Shown here piece after piece: positions 7,495-15,642 of a stretch of 64,000 bases of DNA; position 1 is the stretch's first letter, and each line of letters starts with the position of its first letter. The translations under genes were made by a program, and so were the position numbers. Origin of the DNA: Falsirhodobacter sp. alg1 (lineage in GTDB: Bacteria; Pseudomonadota; Alphaproteobacteria; Rhodobacterales; Rhodobacteraceae); assembly GCF_000739715.2 (NCBI RefSeq), contig NZ_BBJC02000001.1, forward strand, positions 43,266 through 107,265, written 5' to 3'. The notes beneath the pieces were generated by a model that saw only the letters and a list, made by a program, of their open reading frames with translations, did no database searches and had not been told where the DNA came from.

Positions 7495-8501
7495 GCCCAA
7501 TTCCCCTTGGAAATGAGGCCCAGAATTTCGAGCTGCCGCCAGTTCACATATTGCTCGCTCCACCGGGTCCATAGCTTCGGCTCTTGCGACAGCTGTTCCT
7601 GATAGGCGGCATATTCGCGGCTCTGGGCGTAATGTTCACCCCGTCGCATCTCTTCCTCGGCCTTGGCACCAAAGGTATCGATGAATTTCGCGTGCATCAG
7701 GCAGCCTGACACCTGCTCTCCGCCCCAGCGGTCATAGGTGTTGTTCAGACCACGCGGCAGCATCATGTGGGTAGAGCTGATATAGGCATAGCGCCTGTGC
7801 CATCGCACCAGCGGAATCTTGTTCAATGCCGGGGCGGCAAACGGATTATCACCGAAAAAGGCCCTGCCACGGGGGCCACCCTGTATCCAGACATTGCCGA
7901 ACTGCCCGTTCCGGCTGATCTGGTAATTGCCCGTATCGAACCATGAGGCGATCTTGAACGGGTCCTGCCCCTCGCGATAAGGCTCCTCGCCGATGGCACC
8001 GCGCGGATACATATCCAGCAGCATTGCCGACATCGACCGCAGGGAACAGCTGTCCATCCAGTCGGTCAAGGCACGCAAGGGCCGCGTATCGCAAAAGGGA
8101 TAGACCAGAAACTCATCCGGATCGACCGTCAGGCACCAATGGTTATGGGCGTAACGCCGCATCAGTCCGTTCAGCCAGTCGATCCCGAAATGCGCCCGCT
8201 TGTAGCTTGCCGTAGTGGACCACAGCGAGACATCTTCCTGCCGGACCAGATAATCGCGGGTGCCGTCATCGCTTCCGTTGTCGACAAAGATGAAGTGGTT
8301 CACACCCATCTTGCGGTAATATTCGAAGAAATAGGGCAACCGGATCCGCTCATTCCGCAGGGTGCAGAAGATAAGGATATCCCCCCGCTGGATCCGCCCC
8401 GTCCGGTTTGCCACGATCGCCAGATCCCGCTGCCGCCTGCGCGCACGCATATGGCGGACCTCGCGCTGGACACGCAACCGGACCTTCTCCTTCAAACCCA
8501 C
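7491..8501 (-). CDS. Glycosyltransferase family 2 protein (Glyco_tranf_2_4 type)
   Basis: A 336-residue soluble glycosyltransferase. ILIFCTLRNERIRLPYFFEY opens the catalytic domain, FVDNGSDDGTRDYL holds the nucleotide-sugar Asp pair, and CLTVDPDEFLVYP is the metal-binding DxD-like site. Later YISSTHMMLPRGLNNTY and GCLMHAKFID are shared with the neighbouring paralogue at 8592-9668. The start is GTG at 8501 with AGGAGGGG six bases ahead. The 3' end overlaps the GT14 gene by four bases. The donor and acceptor are unknown; a role in the adjoining surface polysaccharide is inferred. Confidence 0.8.
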   Translation of the reverse strand: MGLKEKVRLRVQREVRHMRARRRQRDLAIVANRTGRIQRGDILIFCTLRNERIRLPYFFEYYRKMGVNHFIFVDNGSDDGTRDYLVRQEDVSLWSTTASYKRAHFGIDWLNGLMRRYAHNHWCLTVDPDEFLVYPFCDTRPLRALTDWMDSCSLRSMSAMLLDMYPRGAIGEEPYREGQDPFKIASWFDTGNYQISRNGQFGNVWIQGGPRGRAFFGDNPFAAPALNKIPLVRWHRRYAYISSTHMMLPRGLNNTYDRWGGEQVSGCLMHAKFIDTFGAKAEEEMRRGEHYAQSREYAAYQEQLSQEPKLWTRWSEQYVNWRQLEILGLISKGNWA

Positions 8502-8591
8502 AAAACCCCTCCTGACGAGGCGGAGACTTGAGCCGTCCCATTGCCGCTTTTCAGAACGTTAGAAACACATGCGTTGAATGTAAACAGCACC

Positions 8592-9668
8592 TTATACCCA
8601 TCCGCCCCGCGACATAAGGCCCAAGGCCTCCAGATGACGCCAGCCCTGAAAACGCTGCGCGTGGCGATGCCACAGGTCGGGATCGGCAATCAATGCATCA
8701 TAATACCCCGAAAACAGGCTGCTGTCGAAAAAATGCTCCCCGCGTGCCTTTTCTATCCCGGAGCGTTCAGGGGCGGAGGACAAAAACTTTGTATGAAGCA
8801 GAACACCCGATGCCTGCTCTCCGCCGTCTTCGGCATAAAAGCGGTTCAGACGCGCGGGCAACAGCGAATGCGTCGAATTGACATAGACGTAGTCGCGACG
8901 CCACCGGACCAGAGGTACCTTGTTCAGCGTGGGCCCGCGACGTGGATCGGCCAGCAGCGCACGGCTGCGCGGCCCGCCCTGTATCCAGAAATTGCGCATG
9001 CGCGGCTGCACCTGAACCGAGTAATTGCCATGGTCGAACCAATGCAGATGCACCAGCGGATCATCCCCGGCCGCATAGGGATGCGCGGTCAGCGGCCCTT
9101 TGGGAAAAAGATCGAGCATCATCGCCGGAAACATCGGCTGCCCCTGCCCGTCCAGCCATCCCGTCAATGCCCGCAGATCGCGGGTTTCCCAATGCGGGTA
9201 GATCAGCAGTTCGTCGGCATCCAGCGTCAGGCACCAATGCCCGTGCCCGTAGCGCGCCTGCAGCCAGGTTGTCCAATCCACGCCAAAACGCGAGGCCTTG
9301 TATCCTGCCCCCGTTTGCCAAAGCGAGATATCGGGCTGCTCGGCCAGATATTCGAGCGATCCGTCATCGCTGCCGTTATCCACCACCAGAAAATGATTGA
9401 TTCCCAGGCGGCGGGCATGATCCAGAAAATACGGCAACCGCAGACGTTCGTTCCGGATGCAGGCGAACCCCAGAATGGCCTCCGGGTGGATACCAGCGGT
9501 TACATCCCGCACGGCTGTCAGATCGTGGCGATGCCGCATTGCCCGGCGCAGCAGCCGTATCCGCCGCAGGAACAATGAAAAAGCCACCCGCGCGGTCTGC
9601 GCGGATGGCTTCAAAGGCGAAAGCTCCTGAATGGCCGCCGGAGGCGGGCCAGCCTTTGCCTTGGCCAC
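8592..9668 (-). CDS. Glycosyltransferase family 2 protein, paralogue of the downstream gene
   Basis: A 358-residue protein colinear with the 336-residue enzyme at 7491-8501: ACIRNERLRLPYFLDHARRL, VVDNGSDDGSLEYL, CLTLDADELLIYP, FWIQGGPRSRALL and YVYVNSTHSLLP each match in order. It has a basic, Pro-rich N-terminal extension of about 60 residues. The GTG at 9668 follows the galU stop by three bases and has no clear ribosome site. Translation by coupling to galU, or a later ATG at 9542, are both possible, so the first 42 residues are uncertain. The pair looks like a local duplication that diverged, giving two related transferases for successive sugars. Confidence 0.78.
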   Translation of the reverse strand: MAKAKAGPPPAAIQELSPLKPSAQTARVAFSLFLRRIRLLRRAMRHRHDLTAVRDVTAGIHPEAILGFACIRNERLRLPYFLDHARRLGINHFLVVDNGSDDGSLEYLAEQPDISLWQTGAGYKASRFGVDWTTWLQARYGHGHWCLTLDADELLIYPHWETRDLRALTGWLDGQGQPMFPAMMLDLFPKGPLTAHPYAAGDDPLVHLHWFDHGNYSVQVQPRMRNFWIQGGPRSRALLADPRRGPTLNKVPLVRWRRDYVYVNSTHSLLPARLNRFYAEDGGEQASGVLLHTKFLSSAPERSGIEKARGEHFFDSSLFSGYYDALIADPDLWHRHAQRFQGWRHLEALGLMSRGGWV

Positions 9669-9671
9669 CGA

Positions 9672-10565
9672 TTACTGGGCCACTTTATGGCTGGAAACGA
9701 TGTCCTGCAGGAAGTGGCTGAATTCCTCACGCAGATCTTCGCGGGCAAGGCCGAACGCAACGGTTGCCTGAAGGAAGCCGGCTTTGGAACCGCAATCATA
9801 ACGCTCACCGCGGAAACGGAAACCGTAGACGTTGTTCGATGCCTTGATTTCCTGCGCGATGGCATCGGTCAGCTGGATTTCGCCACCGGCGCCCGTTTCC
9901 TTCTTGTCCAGCGTCTCAAGCACCGACGGGGTCAGAATGTAGCGGCCGATCACGGCAAGGTTGGATGGCGGGTTGGATTTCGGCTTTTCAACCATGCCCT
10001 TCACGCGGACCATGTTGCCCATATCTTCGGAAACATCCAGAATCCCGTAGGATTTGGTCGCCTCGGTCGGCACTTCCATGGCAGCTACGACGTTGCCGCC
10101 GGTCTGCTCATATACTTCGACCATCTGCTTCAGGCAGGGCGTGTCACCGGTGATGACATCATCGGGCAGCATCACGGCAAAAGGCTCGTCGCCGATCAGG
10201 CGGCGGGCGCACCAGACAGCATGGCCAAGGCCAAGGGCGCGGTGCTGACGCACATAGGCGATCTTGCCGTCATCCATGTTCGTGCTGTTCAGGACGTCCA
10301 GCAACTCGGTCTTGCCCGATGCCTTGAGCGACGCTTCAAGCGTGGGCGATACATCGAAGTAATCCTCGAGAGCGCTTTTGCCGCGAGAGGTGACAAAGAT
10401 GAACTCCTCGATACCTGCCGCACGGGCTTCATCGATTGCGTATTGCACCAAAGGACGATCAACCAGCGACAGGATTTCTTTCGGGACCGATTTCGTGGCA
10501 GGCAGGAAACGTGTCCCCATGCCAGCGACCGGGAAAACGGCTTTCGTTACCTTTTTAATGCTCAT
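9672..10565 (-). CDS. galU: UTP-glucose-1-phosphate uridylyltransferase
   Basis: A 297-residue nucleotidyltransferase. GMGTRFLPATKSVPKEIL (residues 15-32) is the nucleotide-binding signature, and VEKPKSNPPSNLAVIGRYIL and GGEIQLTDAI are the GalU/HasC sugar-binding motifs. It makes UDP-glucose, the precursor for UDP-galactose, UDP-glucuronate and many surface glycans. The start is placed at 10565 (MSIKKVTKAVFPVAG); a TTG-led extension of eight residues is unlikely. It heads the run that continues into the GT2, GT14 and sulfotransferase genes, only three bases from the next start, so it probably feeds that pathway. Confidence 0.95.
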   Translation of the reverse strand: MSIKKVTKAVFPVAGMGTRFLPATKSVPKEILSLVDRPLVQYAIDEARAAGIEEFIFVTSRGKSALEDYFDVSPTLEASLKASGKTELLDVLNSTNMDDGKIAYVRQHRALGLGHAVWCARRLIGDEPFAVMLPDDVITGDTPCLKQMVEVYEQTGGNVVAAMEVPTEATKSYGILDVSEDMGNMVRVKGMVEKPKSNPPSNLAVIGRYILTPSVLETLDKKETGAGGEIQLTDAIAQEIKASNNVYGFRFRGERYDCGSKAGFLQATVAFGLAREDLREEFSHFLQDIVSSHKVAQ

Positions 10566-10605
10566 GGCTCTCACTTTTTGCGTTAACACGCGGAATTGAT
10601 CTTCA

Positions 10606-10634
10606 GGTTAGGACCTTGCCACGGCTTATGACAA
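10606..10634 (-). promoter_or_regulatory. Candidate promoter for galU
   Basis: On the reverse strand TTGTCA (10634-10629) is followed after 17 bases by CTAACC (10611-10606). The -35 is good and the -10 weak. It sits in the 146-base gap between kdsB and galU and would give a leader of about 35 bases. Confidence 0.3.
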
Positions 10635-10670
10635 CCCTTTGCCCTGTGATTTTGCGAACAATAGTATGAC

Positions 10671-10699
10671 TGCCAACGAAATCAACAATTTCGCTGGCA
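10671..10699 (-). repeat. 12-bp inverted repeat between kdsB and galU
   Basis: TGCCAACGAAAT and ATTTCGCTGGCA flank a five-base loop, giving a 12-pair stem with one G-U (reverse-strand RNA). It begins 12 bases after the kdsB stop. Neither strand has a run of T after it, so it is not a standard intrinsic terminator; it may mark an mRNA 3' end or a Rho-dependent stop. Confidence 0.4.
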
Positions 10700-10711
10700 G
10701 ATAGGCGATTT

Positions 10712-11515
10712 TCAACCGGCGCATTCACGCTGTGTCGCGAGCATTAACTCTATACGTTCTACATCCTCTGGGTTGTTCAGTTCCCAGAATTCGCGCCCCC
10801 GCGCTTCTACTTCTACACATAGAACGCGGTGGCCGTTTTCCATGAACCTGAGCTGCTCCAGACCCTCCAGAGTTTCCAAGGGGCCAATGTTCCAGCCGGG
10901 GTACTTGGCCAGTGCTTCGGGGCGATAGGCATAGACCCCGACATGGTGGAAAACCGGCGTCGATTCGCCCTCGGCGTAGGTTCTGGAGGTGAAGGGGATC
11001 ACCTCCTTGGAGAAATACATTGCCTGACGTGCCGCCCCGAAAACCGCCGTGGTTCCGCCCACGCGGCCCGCACGCCGGTCCGCAAGCAATCCGTTCAGGG
11101 CGGCGCCGTCACATCGCAGCACCGGTGTTGCAATTTCCACCTGCGAATCGGCCCGCAACCCTGCCACCAGATCCTCGACGAACCAGGCGGGTGTCAGCGG
11201 CGCATCTCCCTGCAGGTTCACCACGATATCATACCCCGGCAGCTTGGCTGCCACCTCGGCACAACGCTCCGTTCCATTGCGGCATTCGGCAGAGGTCATG
11301 ACGACCTCGGCACCGAAGCCCTCGGCATGGTCGCGGATGCGGGCATCATCCGTGGCAACCACCACCCGGTCCACCCCCCTGACGGCCATGGCGGCATCCC
11401 AACTGCGGCGGATCAGGGTCTTGGCAGCGCCGTCGGGGCCGCGAAGCTCCACCAGCGGTTTGCCCGGATAGCGGGTAGAGGCATAGCGGGCAGGAATAGC
11501 GATCAGAACGGACAT
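10712..11515 (-). CDS. kdsB: 3-deoxy-manno-octulosonate cytidylyltransferase family protein (KdsB-like)
   Basis: A 267-residue nucleotidyltransferase beginning MSVLIAIPARYASTRYPGKP, the CMP-Kdo synthetase signature. VVVATDDARIRDHAEGFGAE, GTERCAEVAAKL and IVVNLQGDAPL follow in the family order. KdsB activates Kdo as CMP-Kdo for lipid A core or capsule. One deviation is QGDAP where typical KdsB has QGDEP, so specificity for Kdo rather than a related acid is not proven. It shares one base with the cysQ stop (TAATG on the coding strand), so it follows cysQ in one transcript. Together with kdsD it completes two Kdo-pathway steps in this window; kdsA and kdsC are not seen. Confidence 0.82.
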   Translation of the reverse strand: MSVLIAIPARYASTRYPGKPLVELRGPDGAAKTLIRRSWDAAMAVRGVDRVVVATDDARIRDHAEGFGAEVVMTSAECRNGTERCAEVAAKLPGYDIVVNLQGDAPLTPAWFVEDLVAGLRADSQVEIATPVLRCDGAALNGLLADRRAGRVGGTTAVFGAARQAMYFSKEVIPFTSRTYAEGESTPVFHHVGVYAYRPEALAKYPGWNIGPLETLEGLEQLRFMENGHRVLCVEVEARGREFWELNNPEDVERIELMLATQRECAG

Positions 11516-12306
11516 TACTTCAGTTCCACACCCGGCGCATATGCAATGAAGAACGGATTGTCCCAGCCGCCCTTGCCATAGGCCAGCGGTGTATGGTCAT
11601 CAAAACGCACGACCGTTCCGCCTGCGCCGCGCAGGACCGCGTCTCCGGCAGCGGTATCCCACTCCATCGTACGACCAAGGCGCGGATAGATGTCGGCCTC
11701 CCCCGTTGCGACGAGGCAGAACTTCAGGCTGGAACCGGCGCTGGTCATGTCACGGACCATGTATTTGCCGATATAATCATCGGTTGCCTGATCGCGGTGG
11801 GATTTGGACGCAACAACCATCAGTGCGGCATTGTCGGGCTTGGACACCGCCATGGGCACCAGATCCCCCACGACATCCTTGTGCAGGGCACCGGTCTCCT
11901 CGACCGACTGGCCAGAAGCATCCGTGTAGAACAGACGGCCCTTGGCAGGTGCATAGACAATTCCGCGCAACGGCACGCCATCTTCGACATAGGCGATATT
12001 GACCGTGAAATCGCCACGACGCTGGATGAATTCCTTGGTGCCATCCAGCGGATCGACGATCAGGAACGTCTTGGCGCTAAGGGCATGGCTGTCGGCCTGC
12101 TCTTCGGTAATCAGCGTCACATCGGGAAATGCCGCGCGCAGCCCTTCGGAGATGATCTCATCCGCCGCTTCATCTGCGGCGGTGACGGGGCTGTCATCGG
12201 ATTTCACACGCATCTCGAAATCGGCCGAATCGTAAATCTCCATAATCCGGTCACCAGCAAGCAAGGCCAGCTTGCGCATTGTTGGAACCAAGGCGTCGAA
12301 ATCCAT
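11515..12306 (-). CDS. cysQ: 3'(2'),5'-bisphosphate nucleotidase CysQ
   Basis: A 263-residue inositol-monophosphatase-family protein. Metal site 1 is DPLDGTKEF (residues 85-93), preceded by LITEEQ (66-70), and site 2 is EWDTAAGDAVLRGAGG near 215-230. CysQ dephosphorylates PAP (and PAPS), the by-product of sulfotransferases and sulfate reduction. ATG 12306 is chosen because AAGAGGAG lies six bases upstream; the ATG two codons earlier abuts that site. The frame stays open far upstream, but that part is antisense to the ABC permease. Being beside sulfotransferase and glycan genes, it may remove PAP formed during glycan sulfation, although it also has a general housekeeping role. Confidence 0.93.
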   Translation of the reverse strand: MDFDALVPTMRKLALLAGDRIMEIYDSADFEMRVKSDDSPVTAADEAADEIISEGLRAAFPDVTLITEEQADSHALSAKTFLIVDPLDGTKEFIQRRGDFTVNIAYVEDGVPLRGIVYAPAKGRLFYTDASGQSVEETGALHKDVVGDLVPMAVSKPDNAALMVVASKSHRDQATDDYIGKYMVRDMTSAGSSLKFCLVATGEADIYPRLGRTMEWDTAAGDAVLRGAGGTVVRFDDHTPLAYGKGGWDNPFFIAYAPGVELK

Positions 12307-12366
12307 CGGCATCTCCTCTTTTGCCCGCAGGCCGGTATGGCCATACGCACCTGACGAAGGGGTGCG

Positions 12367-12395
12367 TTGCTTACGGGGCTGTATCCCACTATTAT
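12367..12395 (+). promoter_or_regulatory. Candidate sigma-70 promoter of the ABC permease gene
   Basis: TTGCTT (12367-12372), a 17-base spacer and TATTAT (12390-12395) form a good match to a housekeeping promoter. The expected transcript start near 12402 gives a leader of about 43 bases ending in the AGGAGA ribosome site of the gene at 12445. Confidence 0.5.
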
Positions 12396-12444
12396 GCGAA
12401 CTGTTCCAAACGGCAAGCATAGCCCGCCCCATCAGGAGATCGCG

Positions 12445-13263
12445 ATGTTTTACACACCGACGGCCCGCCGAGGCATTCTGCGATCCGCCTTCATCACCGG
12501 CGAAACGATATTCCACGCGACCGTACGCTCCATCCGCAAGGGGCACGGGAACGCGATCATCGGCCTGATCATGAACATGCTCCAGACCCTGATGCTGGTC
12601 ACGGTGTTCTACCTGCTGATGAGCGTGGCAAGCATGCGCAGCTTTGCGATCCGCGGGGATTTCGTGCTTTACGTAATGTCGGGCATCTTCATCTACATGA
12701 CCCACATCAAGACCGTTTCCGCAGTCGCCTCGGCCGAGGGGCCGACCTCGCAGATGATGAAACACGCCCCGATGAACCCGATCATCGCGGTGGCGGCGGC
12801 TGCCTTCGGCTCCCTCTACAATCAGGCGCTGTCTGCGGCAGTGGTGCTGTTCATATATCATTCGGTAGTGACGCCCATCCATATCGACAACCCCGTGATG
12901 ACCGGTGCGATGTTCATGTTGGCATGGGCCAGCGGCGCGGCCATCGGGCTGATCGGATATGCGGCAACGCCGTGGAACCCCAGCTTGGTGAAGCTGCTGG
13001 TGTCGCTCTATACACGGATCAACATGGTCGCCTCGGGCAAGATGTTTCTGGCCAATACCCTGAGCGCCGCAATGCTGGGGATGTTCGACTGGAACCCGTT
13101 GTTCCACATCATCGACCAGATCCGCGGGTTCGTCTTTCTGAACTACAGCCCCCACAACACCGAGCTTGCCTATCCGGTAGAGGTGACGCTGGTCTGCCTC
13201 GTGATCGGGATGATGGGCATTTTCTACACCCGCCGCTATGCCTCCATGAGCTGGGGCGTCTAG
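12445..13263 (+). CDS. ABC-2 type polysaccharide export permease (KpsM-like)
   Basis: A 272-residue inner-membrane protein with about six hydrophobic segments (for example [52 protein letters not shown], and [18 protein letters not shown]). [20 protein letters not shown] before the last segment is typical of ABC-2 permeases for capsule or O-antigen export (KpsM, RfbD, Wzm). The start at 12445 has AGGAGATCGCG ahead; an upstream TTG would add residues that fall in the promoter. It is transcribed alone, divergent from cysQ, and I see no KpsT-type ATPase beside it, so its partner must be elsewhere. Function in polysaccharide export is inferred from family and neighbours. Confidence 0.78.
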   Translation: MFYTPTARRGILRSAFITGETIFHATVRSIRKGHGNAIIGLIMNMLQTLMLVTVFYLLMSVASMRSFAIRGDFVLYVMSGIFIYMTHIKTVSAVASAEGPTSQMMKHAPMNPIIAVAAAAFGSLYNQALSAAVVLFIYHSVVTPIHIDNPVMTGAMFMLAWASGAAIGLIGYAATPWNPSLVKLLVSLYTRINMVASGKMFLANTLSAAMLGMFDWNPLFHIIDQIRGFVFLNYSPHNTELAYPVEVTLVCLVIGMMGIFYTRRYASMSWGV

Positions 13264-13268
13264 CAAGC

Positions 13269-13297
13269 TTGCGTCTGCTGCGCTGCTGCGCTATATG
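13269..13297 (+). promoter_or_regulatory. Candidate promoter for the rimP-nusA-infB operon
   Basis: TTGCGT (13269-13274) and TATATG (13292-13297) are separated by 17 bases. Transcription would start near 13304 and give a leader of about 87 bases that contains the hairpins described next. The -35 is only a partial match. Confidence 0.4.
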
Positions 13298-13303
13298 CAG
13301 CGC

Positions 13304-13390
13304 AACAGCGGCGCGTCGGGGTCCAAACCCGAGGCTCCAACCGGATGCACATACGGGCCGCTACGGCCCGTTTTTTTATGTCTGGACCCG
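13304..13390 (+). ncRNA. rimP leader (putative transcription attenuator)
   Basis: The leader has a small hairpin (TCGGG/CCCGA around a seven-base loop, 13316-13332) followed by a perfect eight-pair hairpin ACGGGCCG-CTA-CGGCCCGT and seven T residues (13353-13377). The T-run ends only 13 bases before the rimP start, so the terminator belongs to rimP control rather than to the permease 90 bases upstream. A rimP-leader attenuator of this kind upstream of rimP-nusA has been described in alphaproteobacteria (Rfam rimP-leader). I assign it by position and shape, not by model search. Confidence 0.6.
13353..13377 (+). terminator. Intrinsic terminator immediately before rimP
   Basis: Eight perfect GC-rich pairs, a three-base loop and seven T residues. 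It can end transcripts from the permease gene and also act as the attenuator of the rimP operon. Confidence 0.8.
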
Positions 13391-14008
13391 ATGATGAGCG
13401 ACCTTATTGCCAAGACCGCTATTGACCAGCGCCTCGCGGAACTCGTGACCCCTACGATCGAGGATCTGGGATTCGAGCTGGTTCGTATCCGCCTGATGGG
13501 CGGCAAGACACGCGTATTGCAGATCATGGCCGACAAGCCCGAGGGCGGGATCGAGGTCGATGATTGCGGCGCGATTTCCACGGCCGTTTCGGCGGTGCTG
13601 GATGTCAGCGATCCGATCGATGACAACTATACGCTCGAAGTATCCTCGCCCGGAATCGACCGCCCGTTGACCCGTCTGAAGGATTTCGACATGTGGGCCG
13701 ACTATGAGGCCCGTGTCGAAACGACCGAGCTGATCGATGGACGCCGCCGCTTCAAGGGCTTCCTGCGCGGCACCGAAGGCTCTGAGATCCTGATCGAAAT
13801 CGAGGAATCCGGCCAGATCCTGACGATCGGACTGGAGTTCGAGTGGCTGTCCGACGCAAAGCTGATCCTGACAGATGAGCTGATTGCAGAAATGCTGCGC
13901 CAGAAAAAGGCCAGCGGCGCATTCAATGAATCCGATTTCGACGAAGTCCAGACCTCGGAGGGCGACGACGATGACGACGCCATCGAGCCCCCCGTAACAA
14001 AGCACTGA
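13391..14008 (+). CDS. rimP: Ribosome maturation factor RimP
   Basis: A 205-residue protein needed for 30S subunit assembly. [20 protein letters not shown] and [18 protein letters not shown] are the conserved N-domain motifs (SSPGIDRPL is diagnostic), followed by an Sm-like C-domain ([20 protein letters not shown]) and an acidic tail of about 25 residues that is not part of the core fold. The start is ATG 13391 or the adjacent ATG 13394; no strong ribosome site is visible because the terminator T-run lies just before. It is first in the rimP-nusA-ylxR-infB operon, 22 bases from nusA, and probably controlled by the leader attenuator. Confidence 0.93.
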   Translation: MMSDLIAKTAIDQRLAELVTPTIEDLGFELVRIRLMGGKTRVLQIMADKPEGGIEVDDCGAISTAVSAVLDVSDPIDDNYTLEVSSPGIDRPLTRLKDFDMWADYEARVETTELIDGRRRFKGFLRGTEGSEILIEIEESGQILTIGLEFEWLSDAKLILTDELIAEMLRQKKASGAFNESDFDEVQTSEGDDDDDAIEPPVTKH

Positions 14009-14030
14009 TTTTCTCCGAAAGGCTATCGAC

Positions 14031-15641
14031 ATGGCGATTACCTCGGCCAACCAGCTTGAACTGTTGCAAACCGCCGAAGCGGTGGCACGCGAAAAAATGA
14101 TCGATCCGGATCTGGTGATTCAGGCGATGGAAGACAGCCTCGCCCGGGCCGCGAAATCGCGTTACGGTGCCGAACTGGATATCCGCGTCAAGATCGACCG
14201 CAAGACGGGCCGCGCGACATTCTCGCGGATCCGTACCGTGGTCGAAGACGACGAGATGGAGAATCACCACGCCCAGCTGACCGTGAAGGAGGCCAAAAGC
14301 CACACTTCCGATCCGCAGGTCGGCGACGAGATCATCGACGAGGTTCCGCCTGTGGAACTGGGCCGCATTGCCGCACAATCCGCCAAGCAGGTCATCCTGC
14401 AGAAAGTGCGCGAAGCCGAGCGGGACCGTCAGTTCGATGAATTCAAGGACCGCAAGGGCTCGATCATCAACGGTCTGGTCAAACGCGAGGAATACGGCAA
14501 CATCATCGTCGATATCGGCCGTGGTGAGGCGATCCTGCGCCGCAATGAAAAGATCGGCCGCGAATCCTATCGTCCGAACGACCGTATCCGCTGCTATATC
14601 AAGGATGTCCGCCGTGAACCCCGCGGCCCGCAGGTGTTCCTGTCGCGGACCGATCCGCAGTTCATGGCCGAATTGTTCAAGATGGAAGTGCCGGAAATCT
14701 ACGATGGCATCATCGAAATCAAGGCCGTTGCCCGTGACCCGGGTTCGCGCGCGAAAATCGGTGTAATCTCGCATGACAATTCGATCGATCCGGTCGGTGC
14801 CTGCGTCGGTATGCGCGGAAGCCGCGTTCAAGCCGTGGTCAACGAACTGCAAGGCGAAAAGATCGATATCATTCCGTGGAATGAAGATCAGGCGACGTTC
14901 CTCGTGAACGCGTTGCAGCCTGCAGAAGTGTCGAAAGTGGTCATCGATGACGACGCAGGCAAGATCGAAGTGGTCGTGCCCGACGAACAACTGTCGCTGG
15001 CCATCGGTCGTCGCGGGCAGAACGTTCGTCTTGCAAGCCAGCTGACATCGCTGGATATCGACATCGTCACCGAGAGCGACGAAAGCGCGCGCCGTCAGGC
15101 GGAATTCAATGAACGGACAAATCTGTTCATGGAGACCCTTGATATCGACGAGATGATGGCCCAACTCCTTGTTGCGGAGGGGTTCACCAATCTTGAAGAG
15201 GTGGCCTATGTCGATCAGGAAGAACTTCTGTCGATCGACGGCTTCGATTCGGACACTGCCTCGGAACTGCAGGCCCGTGCCCGTGACAACCTCGAAGCAG
15301 CCAATAACAAGGCATTGGAAAATGCCCGTGCATTGGGTGCCGAGGAAAGCCTGATCGAATTCGAGGGTCTTACCCCGATGATGGTCGAGGCACTGGCCAA
15401 GGACGGCGTGAAGACGGTTGAGGATTTTGCAACCTGCGCCGACTGGGAACTGGCTGGCGGCTGGACCACGCAGAACGGTCAACGTGTGAAGGATGAAGGG
15501 CTTCTGGAGTCCTTTGACATGAGCCTTGAAGACGCACAGACGCTGATCATGACAGCTCGCGTCATGCTGGGCTGGGTCGACCCGACCGAGGCGGAAGCCG
15601 AGGAAGAGCCGGCTGAATACGAAGAAGAAGACGAGGCCTGA
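14031..15641 (+). CDS. nusA: Transcription termination/antitermination protein NusA
   Basis: A 536-residue RNA-polymerase-binding factor. Order of domains: N-terminal domain (about 1-125), S1 (about 135-200, with GIVKREEYGNII-like sequence), KH1 and KH2 (about 230-350, with GACVGMRGSRVQAVVNEL and LAIGRRGQNVRLASQL), then two helix-hairpin-helix acidic repeats (LDIDEMMAQLLVAEGF and AEESLIEFEGLTPMMVEAL) and a Glu-rich tail. It modulates pausing, termination and rRNA antitermination. The extended C-terminus is as in other alphaproteobacteria. It follows rimP and precedes ylxR by one base, so it is within one operon. Confidence 0.96.
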   Translation: MAITSANQLELLQTAEAVAREKMIDPDLVIQAMEDSLARAAKSRYGAELDIRVKIDRKTGRATFSRIRTVVEDDEMENHHAQLTVKEAKSHTSDPQVGDEIIDEVPPVELGRIAAQSAKQVILQKVREAERDRQFDEFKDRKGSIINGLVKREEYGNIIVDIGRGEAILRRNEKIGRESYRPNDRIRCYIKDVRREPRGPQVFLSRTDPQFMAELFKMEVPEIYDGIIEIKAVARDPGSRAKIGVISHDNSIDPVGACVGMRGSRVQAVVNELQGEKIDIIPWNEDQATFLVNALQPAEVSKVVIDDDAGKIEVVVPDEQLSLAIGRRGQNVRLASQLTSLDIDIVTESDESARRQAEFNERTNLFMETLDIDEMMAQLLVAEGFTNLEEVAYVDQEELLSIDGFDSDTASELQARARDNLEAANNKALENARALGAEESLIEFEGLTPMMVEALAKDGVKTVEDFATCADWELAGGWTTQNGQRVKDEGLLESFDMSLEDAQTLIMTARVMLGWVDPTEAEAEEEPAEYEEEDEA

Positions 15642-15642
15642 T

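Noticed and set aside
12307..13266. Upstream extension of the cysQ frame to 583 codons
   Set aside because: The added part is exactly antisense to the ABC permease, and CysQ has a normal start with a good ribosome site at 12306.
13316..13332. tRNA-like anticodon arm (five-pair stem, seven-base loop with CCA in the anticodon position)
   Set aside because: No acceptor stem, D-arm or T-arm can be drawn around it; the sequence is better explained as the first hairpin of the rimP leader.
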